This document shows positions 1 to 4,892 of a stretch of DNA of 5,290 nucleotides, one piece after another. The translations under genes and the position numbers were made by a program. Within the stretch, counting starts at the first letter, position 1. Each line of letters begins with the position of its first letter. Below the pieces are notes generated by a model. The model saw only the letters and a program-made list of their open reading frames with translations. It was not told the origin of the DNA and made no database searches. Origin of the DNA: Rhizobacter sp. (GTDB taxonomy: Bacteria; Pseudomonadota; Gammaproteobacteria; Burkholderiales; Burkholderiaceae_C). The stretch lies in assembly GCA_014380155.1 (NCBI GenBank), contig JACMKJ010000107.1:1-5290 (forward strand), written 5' to 3'.

Positions 1-738
1 CCGGGGCCTGGCGCGGTGATCGACGGCTCGGGCAGCGCGGCGCAGTTCAACAGCGGCTTCGCGTCGATCGCCAGCGATAGCGCGGGTGTGCTCTACGTGG
101 GCGATGACTTCGGCCTGCGCCGGATCGCGCCCGACAACACCGTGACCCTGCTCGCGGGTTCGCGAACCGACGCGGGCGCGGTTGATGGCAACGCAGGCGC
201 GGCGCGCTTACGCACCATCCGCGGGGTGGCCGTCAAACCTGGCGGTGAGGTGTTCGTGGCCGACACCGGCAACGCCATCCGGCGTGTGGACGCGGCCGGC
301 AACGTCAGCACCTACGCCGGCGTGATGGGACAGAGCAGCAGTGTTGATGGGCCGGTGGCCACAGCGCGCTTCACGACCCCGGGCCCGATGGCCTTCGCCC
401 CCGATGGTTCCTTGTTCGTGGTTGATAACAACGGCGGCGACAGCGTGATTCGCAGAATCTCAAGCGACGGGGCGAGTGTGAGCACCGTGCCCATTCCGCC
501 CAACAGCCAGGTCACCGCCATCGCGGTCGATGCGGCCGGCACCCTTTACTACGGCGGCTACCCCGGCCTCATGAGGCTGCCGCCCGGCGGTGCGCCCAGC
601 GTGTTGGTGCCGCGCGGCGCCAGCGTCGCGGTGGGAGCCAACCCGACCGTGTGGGACATCGACAGCATCGCCGTGCTGGCGCCCGGGCAACTGGTGGTGC
701 TCACCAGCGGCCACATCCTCAGGGTGACGCTGCCATGA
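1..738 (+). CDS. NHL-repeat beta-propeller protein, C-terminal part (5' end outside window)
   Basis: The reading frame is open from the first base to a TGA at 736-738, giving 245 visible residues. The GTG at 16-18 is an internal Val codon, because the repeat motif already begins before it. The protein shows successive NHL-like blades: DG-G-AAQF, then LYVGDDFGLRRI; DGNAGAARL, then VFVADTGNAIRRVD and YAG; DGPVATARF, then LFVVDNNGGDSVIRRI. The last blades are more degenerate and end in HILRVTLP. This D-G-x-A-x-F / LYVAD-x-x-N-x-IR-I / AG pattern is characteristic of NHL six-bladed propellers, which are usually secreted or surface-exposed and act as binding scaffolds or, less often, as lyases. 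The N-terminus, and so any signal peptide or extra domain, is not visible. No ligand can be assigned. It converges on the minus-strand flavin reductase gene. Confidence 0.85.
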   Translation, partial: PGPGAVIDGSGSAAQFNSGFASIASDSAGVLYVGDDFGLRRIAPDNTVTLLAGSRTDAGAVDGNAGAARLRTIRGVAVKPGGEVFVADTGNAIRRVDAAGNVSTYAGVMGQSSSVDGPVATARFTTPGPMAFAPDGSLFVVDNNGGDSVIRRISSDGASVSTVPIPPNSQVTAIAVDAAGTLYYGGYPGLMRLPPGGAPSVLVPRGASVAVGANPTVWDIDSIAVLAPGQLVVLTSGHILRVTLP

Positions 739-820
739 GCGCGCGTCGCTCGCCTCTTCACTCCGGGCCCCTGGTCCAGCATTTCTCCAGGAAAACACCA
801 TGAGCCACGAACCTGTCTAG
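735..820 (+). other. Two tiny ORFs linked by ATGA overlaps; possible gene remnant
   Basis: An ATG at 735 overlaps the stop of the propeller gene (ATGA) and opens a 22-codon frame ending in TGA at 801-803. That stop in turn overlaps an ATG at 800, which encodes only MSHEPV before TAG at 818-820. The second ATG has a respectable ribosome-binding sequence, AGGA at 789-792, seven bases upstream. Neither peptide resembles anything I know. The well-placed AGGA and the overlaps suggest the 5' scar of a gene that once followed the propeller gene. Chance is also plausible in GC-rich DNA. Confidence 0.25.
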
Positions 821-898
821 TCAAAGCGGCGCGTGTGGGCTGCGGGTGTGGAGCGGGCAGTGCATCAACGTGGAGGTGCGCCCACGCTGAGATCGTGC

Positions 899-919
899 GG
901 CAGGCGCGCGGCGCCTGCC
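899..919. terminator. GC-rich hairpin between convergent genes, possible bidirectional terminator
   Basis: GGCAGGCGC (899-907) and GCGCCTGCC (911-919) form a perfect 9-bp stem with a GCG loop. It starts six bases beyond the stop codon of the minus-strand flavin reductase and lies in the gap between two converging genes, which is where a shared terminator is expected. CTGAG before it and CTCAG after it may extend the stem with a bulge. Neither side has a run of T, so it is not a canonical intrinsic terminator; it could slow polymerase or protect 3' ends. Confidence 0.45.
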
Positions 920-924
920 TGCGC

Positions 925-1434
925 TCAGAGCGGCAGCTCGGTGAAGTAGCGCCCGCCGTGATAGATCAGCGGCAGGGCGCCTTCGCGCCGCTCGCAACGC
1001 TCGACCTCGCCGACGAAGATGATGTGGTCACCTTCTTCGTACTGGCTGCGGTTGAAACACTCGAACACCGCGGCGCTGCCTTCGATCACCGGTGCACCGC
1101 CGGCGCCTTGGCGGCAGGCCACGCCGGCGAAGCGGTCAACGTCTTTGGAAGCAAAGCGCTCGGCCAGCAGGCGCTGGTCGGCCGCCAGGATGTTGATGGC
1201 GTAATGCGACCCCTTGGCAAAGGCAGACATCGAACCCGCGCGCTTGGACAGGCTCCACAGCACCAGCGGCGGTGACAACGAGACCGAGTTGAACGAGTTG
1301 GCGGTCAGCCCGACCGGCTTGCCCGAGGGGTCGAGCGCGGTCACGACCGTCACGCCAGTGGCGAAGCTGCCCAGCGCGGCGCGGAACTCCTGTGCGGAAA
1401 AGCTGGGGGTGACCGGGCGCAGCAACGCATTCAT
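925..1434 (-). CDS. Flavin reductase-like domain protein (HpaC/RutF-type FMN-binding family)
   Basis: This 169-residue protein has the usual length and motif order of single-domain flavin reductases of the split-barrel FMN-binding fold. Visible are FATGVTVVTA (24-33), the flavin-contacting stretch GLTANSFNSVSLSPPLVLWS (42-61), SHYAINIL (76-83) and the conserved GDHIIFVGEVE (135-145). Family members use NAD(P)H to reduce FMN or FAD, usually to supply a partner two-component monooxygenase; some instead use a bound flavin directly. No oxygenase lies in the window, so the partner is unknown. The ATG at 1434-1432 is the natural start, although a clear Shine-Dalgarno is lacking. A three-codon ATG-AGC-GAA-TGA (1442-1431) lies just upstream and its stop overlaps the start, so a short coupled leader is possible. 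The gene is transcribed away from the palindrome at 1489 and towards the propeller gene. The family is secure; the substrate is not. Confidence 0.9.
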   Translation of the reverse strand: MNALLRPVTPSFSAQEFRAALGSFATGVTVVTALDPSGKPVGLTANSFNSVSLSPPLVLWSLSKRAGSMSAFAKGSHYAINILAADQRLLAERFASKDVDRFAGVACRQGAGGAPVIEGSAAVFECFNRSQYEEGDHIIFVGEVERCERREGALPLIYHGGRYFTELPL

Positions 1435-1488
1435 TCGCTCATTGTGAGGGAGGCGGCCGGGGTGACCAACTCCTATCTAGGGGGTTAG

Positions 1489-1649
1489 GGCGACGCTGAA
1501 CAAGTCTCTCGCGTACGGCGCATCCTCGTTTTGGGCGGTCTGCGGCGTTGCAAATGCTCGCGATACCTTCGGGTATCGCTGTGCTTAGCGCCTTGCAGCC
1601 CATCCCAAACCGAGGCGCGCCGCCTCGCGGAGACTTGTTCAGCGTCGCC
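1489..1649. repeat. 161-bp near-perfect palindrome, MITE-like or REP-like element
   Basis: The terminal 20 bases at 1489-1508 are the exact reverse complement of 1630-1649. The two 78-79-base arms remain largely complementary to the centre. There GATACC (1562-1567) and GGTATC (1572-1577) flank a TTCG loop, giving the exceptionally stable C(UUCG)G tetraloop if transcribed. The element is symmetric about 1569. It carries no gene, although it keeps several frames open by chance. No convincing target-site duplication is visible: the flanks are TTAG on the left and TTGG on the right. Long palindromes with matching ends like this occur as multicopy intergenic elements in Burkholderiales genomes; I am relying on general memory for that and have not compared copies. 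The right end stops 25 bp before the start codon of the peptidase gene. Confidence 0.85.
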
Positions 1650-1666
1650 TTGGCGACCACTACACT
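1635..1666 (+). promoter_or_regulatory. Weak sigma-70-like promoter candidate for the peptidase gene
   Basis: TACACT at 1661-1666 is a fair -10 element located nine bases before the ATG at 1675. The best -35-like sequences are TTGTTC (1635-1640, 20-bp spacing, too long) and TTCAGC (1639-1644, 16-bp spacing, poor match). Both lie inside the right end of the palindrome. If TACACT is used, transcription would begin within a few bases of the ATG and the message would be nearly leaderless, which agrees with the lack of a Shine-Dalgarno there. Confidence 0.25.
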
Positions 1667-1674
1667 GCGCCCGC

Positions 1675-2559
1675 ATGAGACTTATGCACGTGCTGGGGCG
1701 GTTTGCCGCCGGTTGTGGGGCCCTGGTGGGGTTGGCCGCCGCGGTGGCAGCCCCGGCCGGCCATTGCGCCGACTGGTCGCGCCGCCTGCCCAGCCTGAGC
1801 CGCACGCTGTGCGAGCAGGCCGCGCTGGTGGCGCCAGGCGCCACCTCGGTGAAAGGCGTTCCGCTGTACCAGCGTGATGTGCGCACAGCGGTCGACAACG
1901 AGCTCAGCGTGCTCGTGGGCACACCTACCAAGCCACGCCGCCGGGTGCTGGTGCTGGGAGGTATTCACGGTGACGAGTTGTCATCCACCTCGCTCGTTTT
2001 CCACTGGATCGCCCAGGCCAATGACACCACCGCCGACATGGACTGGCGCTTCGTGCCGGCGCTCAACCCCGACGGCCTGATGCTGCCGCGCCCCACGCGG
2101 GTGAATGCCAACGGGGTTGACCTGAACCGCAACTTCCCGACACCGCGCTGGGCCCAGGAGGCGCCACGCTACTGGGAAAAGCGCACCCGCAAAGACCCGC
2201 GCCGTTACCCCGGGCGCACGGCCTTGTCGGAGCCCGAAAGCCGCTTTGTGGTGGAGACCATCGCGCAATGGAAGCCCGATCTCATCGTGACCGTGCACGC
2301 CCCTTACGGCGTGCTCGATTACGACGGCCCCAGCGTGCCGCCGCAGCGCCTGGGCCGGTTGTACCTCGACCGGGTGGGCATCTTCCCCGGCTCGCTGGGG
2401 CACTACGGCGGTGTGCACAAGGGCGTGCCGGTGGTGACCATCGAGCTGCCGAGCGCCATCCGCACACCCACCGACGCCGAGATGCGCCAGATGTGGATTG
2501 ACCTCTTGCGCTGGGTCGGCGAGCGCATGACATTCGCCGAACGCCAGGAGACGCGCTAG
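1675..2559 (+). CDS. Exported M14-family zinc carboxypeptidase/amidase, MpaA-like
   Basis: The 294-residue protein carries the full M14 metallopeptidase signature. Zinc ligands are His98 and Glu101 in GGIHGDE (95-101) and His208 in VTVHAPYG (205-212). NPDG (131-134) and NANGVDLNRNFP (144-155), with Asn151 and Arg152, form the substrate carboxylate-binding part, and the catalytic glutamate is Glu257 in VVTIELP. This resembles Escherichia coli MpaA, which cleaves the gamma-D-glutamyl-diaminopimelate bond of murein peptides. Unlike cytoplasmic MpaA, it starts with arginines, a hydrophobic stretch (about 10-26) and a signal-peptidase-like APA/G site at 26-29, so a periplasmic role in peptidoglycan turnover is inferred. 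I start at ATG 1675 because the frame further upstream runs into the palindrome; ATG 1684 is an alternative. No clear Shine-Dalgarno is present. It is followed after 9 bp by the DinB gene. Family certain, substrate inferred. Confidence 0.88.
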   Translation: MRLMHVLGRFAAGCGALVGLAAAVAAPAGHCADWSRRLPSLSRTLCEQAALVAPGATSVKGVPLYQRDVRTAVDNELSVLVGTPTKPRRRVLVLGGIHGDELSSTSLVFHWIAQANDTTADMDWRFVPALNPDGLMLPRPTRVNANGVDLNRNFPTPRWAQEAPRYWEKRTRKDPRRYPGRTALSEPESRFVVETIAQWKPDLIVTVHAPYGVLDYDGPSVPPQRLGRLYLDRVGIFPGSLGHYGGVHKGVPVVTIELPSAIRTPTDAEMRQMWIDLLRWVGERMTFAERQETR

Positions 2560-2562
2560 GAG
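2558..2562 (+). promoter_or_regulatory. Ribosome binding site AGGAG for the DinB-family gene
   Basis: AGGAG overlaps the TAG stop (2557-2559) of the peptidase gene and sits six bases before ATG 2569. This spacing favours ATG 2569 over the in-frame TTG at 2563, which would lie directly against AGGAG. The overlap implies translational coupling to the upstream gene. Confidence 0.8.
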
Positions 2563-2568
2563 TTGCCC

Positions 2569-3159
2569 ATGCAGCTGATCACCCGCCACCTCATCGCCGC
2601 GGCCCACAACAACGCCTGGGCCAACCACCGGCTGCTGACGGCCTGCGGCCAGCTTTCGCAGGAGGATTTCGCGGCCCCGCGGGTGAGCTTCTTCCCGTCG
2701 ATCAAGGCGACGCTGAACCACATCCTCACCGTCGATGCCTACTACCTCGATGCCATGCAGCGCAGCCTGCGCGGCGACGCCCCGCACCCGGAGTCGCGCA
2801 GCTTCTTCGATCCTGAAGAGCCACATGAACGCTGCGCTGCGCTGGCCGAAGCGCAGCGCGCCTCGGACCGCGTGCTGATCGCGCTGTGCCGATCGCTCGC
2901 AGCCGACGAGGCCTTGCTTGAACACGTGGTGAAGGTGCCGCGCACCGCGCAGGTCGACCACGAGCCGCTGCACCGTCTGCTGGCGCATGTGTTCGAGCAC
3001 CAGACCCACCACCGCGGCCAGGTGCACGCCATGCTGTCGGGCACGCAGGTGCCGCCGCCGCAGCTCGACGAGTTCTATTGCGCCGACGATGCGCCGCGGC
3101 GCGTGGAGGATTTCCGCGTTCTCGGTTTTTCCGAAGACGCCATCTGGAAATCGAGCTGA
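2569..3159 (+). CDS. DinB-family (YfiT/DinB superfamily) putative metalloenzyme
   Basis: The protein has 196 residues, slightly longer than the typical 150-180 of the family. It begins with the usual DinB opening HNNAWANHRLL (13-23), followed by LNHILTVDAYYLDAM (49-63) and ending with the hallmark HVFEHQTHHRGQVHAML (140-156). The three metal-binding histidines of the four-helix bundle are most likely His51, His144 and His148. Characterised relatives are thiol transferases or isomerases dependent on bacillithiol, mycothiol or glutathione; despite the name, they have nothing to do with DNA polymerase IV. No substrate can be read from the sequence. The gene is 9 bp downstream of the peptidase with a strong AGGAG site, so the two probably share a transcript, but I know of no established functional link between them. 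The last ~35 residues, rich in acidic and aromatic residues, are a C-terminal extension common in proteobacterial members. Confidence 0.88.
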   Translation: MQLITRHLIAAAHNNAWANHRLLTACGQLSQEDFAAPRVSFFPSIKATLNHILTVDAYYLDAMQRSLRGDAPHPESRSFFDPEEPHERCAALAEAQRASDRVLIALCRSLAADEALLEHVVKVPRTAQVDHEPLHRLLAHVFEHQTHHRGQVHAMLSGTQVPPPQLDEFYCADDAPRRVEDFRVLGFSEDAIWKSS

Positions 3160-3166
3160 GACCACC

Positions 3167-3194
3167 GGAATAGAGCGCGTACCGGCGGCGTAAA
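3167..3194 (+). promoter_or_regulatory. Candidate ECF-type promoter (GGAAT-N17-CGTAA) before the sigma gene
   Basis: GGAAT at 3167-3171 and CGTAA at 3189-3193 are separated by 17 bases. This matches the general ECF promoter plan of a GGAAC-like -35 and a CGTN-like -10 with 16-17 bp spacing. ECF sigma genes commonly have such a site because they activate themselves. Transcription from it would start about 3199-3202, at the GTG start codon (3201), which would make a leaderless message. The match is by eye to a short motif and could be chance. Confidence 0.4.
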
Positions 3195-3200
3195 CGAATC

Positions 3201-3731
3201 GTGCAAGCCACCTCCTGCTTTCGTCAACAGCTGTTGAGCGCGATCCCGCGCGTGCGCCGGTATGCGCACTCGCTGGTGATGGAAGGCAGCACCGCCGATG
3301 ACCTGGTGCAAACCACGCTGGAACGCGCGTTGTCGCATTGGCACCAGTTCGACCAGCGGCGCGACATCGTGGTGTGGTTGCTCAGCATCGCCCACAACGC
3401 CCACCGCGACACTCAGCGCCGTGGCATGCGATTGCTCATCGTCGACCCGCAGGTGTTACAGGCCCAACAAGACCAGCAGCACAGCGACCCCGGTGCCGAT
3501 GTCGGCTTGCGCATGGATTTGCTCGCGGCCTTGCAGCACCTCACGCCCGAGCAGCGCGAGCCCTTGCTGCTGGTGACGGTGGAAGACCTCTCCTACGCCG
3601 AATGTGCCGAAGTGCTGCACATCCCCATCGGCACCGTGATGTCGCGCATTTCACGGGCGCGTGCGGCGCTGCGCATCCTGCTCGACGGCAGACCTGCGGC
3701 CACCGTGCATGCCTTGCACCGCGTGGTCTGA
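3201..3731 (+). CDS. ECF-family RNA polymerase sigma factor
   Basis: The 176-residue protein has the two-domain ECF layout. Region 2 (about 7-75) includes FRQQLLSAIPRVRRYAHSL, the core-binding DDLVQTTLERAL (33-44) and the -10-recognition segment WLLSIAHNAHRD (59-70). After a Gln/Asp-rich linker (82-104), region 4 (105-158) includes LTPEQREPLLLVTVEDLSYAE and the helix-turn-helix AEVLHIPIGTVMSRISRARAAL (136-157), which reads the -35. No region 1 or 3 is present. I choose GTG 3201 because it is the first start codon after an in-frame stop at 3171-3173 and because the next Met (residue 27) would remove the first helix of region 2. No Shine-Dalgarno precedes it, which fits a leaderless message. 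The anti-sigma gene follows 6 bp after its stop. ECF sub-group and regulon cannot be fixed from sequence alone. Confidence 0.93.
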   Translation: MQATSCFRQQLLSAIPRVRRYAHSLVMEGSTADDLVQTTLERALSHWHQFDQRRDIVVWLLSIAHNAHRDTQRRGMRLLIVDPQVLQAQQDQQHSDPGADVGLRMDLLAALQHLTPEQREPLLLVTVEDLSYAECAEVLHIPIGTVMSRISRARAALRILLDGRPAATVHALHRVV

Positions 3732-3737
3732 CCCACC

Positions 3738-4583
3738 ATGAACACCGCGTCGCACACACCACCCACCGATGAGCGCCTGAGCGCCTGGCTCGACGGCGAG
3801 TTGCCACCGGCGCAGGCCGCCGATATCGATGCCTGGCTGACCCAGCACCCCGAAGACGCAGCCCGCGTGCGCCTGTGGGCGGCTGACCGCGACGCCTTGC
3901 GCGCTCGGCTGGGCCCGATGGTCGATGAGCCACTGCCCGAGGCCTTCGCCGAGAGCGTGTGGCGCAGCACGCCGCAGCGATCCGTGTGGTGGCGCTGGGC
4001 CGCCGCTGCGTCCGCCGTGTTCGCACTGGGCGGTGTGGTGGGAGCGCTTGGCGTGTGGCAGTTGCGTTCCAGTCCTTCGGCGCAACTCGCGGCCCAGCCT
4101 GCGGCCGGCTGGGTGCAGCGCGCGGCGGTGGCGCACGCGGTGTACGTGCCCGAACAGCGCCACCCGGTCGAGGTGTCTGTGTCCGGCGCGTCGGCCGAAG
4201 AAAACCGCGCGCAAGAAGAACACCTCGCCCGCTGGCTCACTCGCCGCCTGGGCTTTGCCGTCAAGCTCTTTGACCTGCGCGGCAAGGGCTTCGAGCTGGT
4301 GGGTGGCCGCCTGCTGCCCGACGCCGCCGGGCCCAGCGCGCAGCTCATGTACCAGGCCCGTGAGCCGGCTGCCAACGGCGCCGCACCGGCGCGTGTGACG
4401 GTGTACCTTCGCAAGCCCGAAGACGGCACCGACTTCGCCTTTCGCTACGAACGCCAGGGCGAGTTGAGCCTCTTTTATTGTGTGGAAGGCGGTGTGGGCT
4501 ACGCGGTGGCGGGCAAGCTGCCGCGGGAGCAACTGCTGGCGCTGGCTGAAAGCATTTACCGCCAGCAGCCGGGGGCCAAGTAG
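3738..4583 (+). CDS. Membrane anti-sigma factor (RsiW-like family, no zinc motif)
   Basis: The 281-residue protein has a cytoplasmic N-terminal domain starting DERLSAWLDGELPPAQAADIDAWL (11-34), typical of anti-sigma domains that wrap an ECF sigma factor. A Trp/Arg-flanked hydrophobic segment (about 87-107) is a single membrane span, and about 170 residues follow in the periplasm. The HxxxCxxC zinc motif of classical ZAS-domain proteins is absent: there is no cysteine in the first 110 residues, and Cys248 is the only one overall. The periplasmic part has EEHLARWLTRRLG (160-172), GFELVGGRLLP (184-194) and a beta-rich end (VTVYLR, FAFRYE, LSLFYCVEG), a pattern I associate with COG5662-type anti-sigma factors. 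It should hold the adjacent sigma factor at the membrane until an envelope signal, possibly through proteolysis, releases it. The signal is unknown. Six bases separate it from the sigma gene and no strong Shine-Dalgarno is visible, so coupled translation is likely. Confidence 0.88.
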   Translation: MNTASHTPPTDERLSAWLDGELPPAQAADIDAWLTQHPEDAARVRLWAADRDALRARLGPMVDEPLPEAFAESVWRSTPQRSVWWRWAAAASAVFALGGVVGALGVWQLRSSPSAQLAAQPAAGWVQRAAVAHAVYVPEQRHPVEVSVSGASAEENRAQEEHLARWLTRRLGFAVKLFDLRGKGFELVGGRLLPDAAGPSAQLMYQAREPAANGAAPARVTVYLRKPEDGTDFAFRYERQGELSLFYCVEGGVGYAVAGKLPREQLLALAESIYRQQPGAK

Positions 4584-4589
4584 CAGGCT

Positions 4590-4616
4590 GTCATTCCGGC
4601 GAAAGCGGCAATCCAG
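4590..4616 (+). repeat. REP-like palindrome, unit 1 (plus orientation)
   Basis: GTCATTCCGGC, a GAAA loop and GCGGCAATCCAG form a degenerate copy of a pattern whose apparent consensus in this window is GTCATTCCCGC / GCGGGAATCCAG (compare 4721-4780). Each arm differs from that consensus at one base. It starts seven bases after the anti-sigma stop codon, so in RNA it could act as a 3' stabilising or terminating hairpin for the sigma/anti-sigma message. Confidence 0.65.
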
Positions 4617-4664
4617 CATGCAGGCATCGCACGGTGCTTCGAAGCGCATCACCGGGCCGACATC

Positions 4665-4683
4665 CTGGAATCCCGCCTTCGCG
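4665..4683 (-). repeat. REP-like half-unit 2 (inverted)
   Basis: CTGGAATCCCGC (4665-4676) is the reverse complement of the right arm of the REP-like unit with one mismatch, followed by the loop-like CTTCGCG. The expected closing arm GCGGGAATGAC is not intact; only a possible GGGGAA remnant at 4695-4700 follows. It therefore looks like a broken or interrupted copy in the opposite orientation to units 1 and 3. Confidence 0.5.
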
Positions 4684-4719
4684 CACTGCTGTCCGGGGAA
4701 AACGCACAGCTGCTGTAGC

Positions 4720-4780
4720 CGTCATTCCCGCCCTTCGACAGGCTCAGGACAGGCCGGCCTTCGGCCGAGCGGGAATCCAG
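4720..4780 (+). repeat. REP-like unit 3, arms split by an inserted repeat fragment
   Basis: ATTCCCGC (4724-4731) and GCGGGAAT (4769-4776) are perfectly complementary, framed by GTC at 4721-4723 and CCAG at 4777-4780 as in unit 1. The arms are 37 bases apart instead of about four. The spacer contains TTCGACAGGCTCAGGAC (4734-4750), which I recognise as a fragment of another widely dispersed proteobacterial repeat, and then the small hairpin GGCC-TTC-GGCC (4756-4766). Confidence 0.65.
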
Positions 4781-4844
4781 GATGGGTCAATGTGTGCCGC
4801 TTCGCGTGGATGTTTATTCCTACTTCGTGAGACCGCGTCGGGAT

Positions 4845-4892
4845 GTGCCCCCGACAGGGCACTCACTTTCTTTCGCTTCCCCGAAAGAAAGT
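4845..4892 (+). repeat. Two adjacent hairpins at the head of the structured tract
   Basis: GTGCCC (4845-4850) pairs with GGGCAC (4857-4862) around CCGACA. Three bases on, ACTTTCTTTCG (4865-4875) pairs perfectly over 11 bp with CGAAAGAAAGT (4882-4892) around CTTCCC. The second hairpin is followed by the purine-rich AAGCAAAGAAAGGGGGA, unusually A-rich for this genome. I recall the TTTCTTT-loop-AAAGAAAGTAAGCAAA-GAAA arrangement as a frequent intergenic repeat in Comamonadaceae and other proteobacteria, but could not compare copies here. Confidence 0.6.

Noticed and set aside
835..1275. 146-codon plus-strand open frame
   Set aside because: It is antisense to the flavin reductase, with no ribosome site and no recognisable motif; it is a composition shadow.
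1480..1655. Target-site duplication around the palindrome
   Set aside because: The flanks TTAG and TTGG match at only three of four bases, too weak to claim.
1531..1674. Upstream extension of the peptidase reading frame
   Set aside because: The extension translates half of the palindrome. The signal peptide beginning at 1675 would then be internal, which makes no sense for an exported enzyme.
2563..2565. TTG as start of the DinB gene
   Set aside because: It directly abuts AGGAG, too close for initiation. ATG 2569 has six-base spacing.
1981..3165. 394-codon minus-strand open frame
   Set aside because: It lies opposite the peptidase and DinB genes, whose catalytic motifs are intact. Its product is Arg/His/Gly/Val-rich with no recognisable domain, as expected of an antisense frame in GC-rich DNA.
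3651..4652. 333-codon minus-strand open frame
   Set aside because: It is antisense to the anti-sigma gene, has a low-complexity composition and no domain, and runs on into the REP-like unit.
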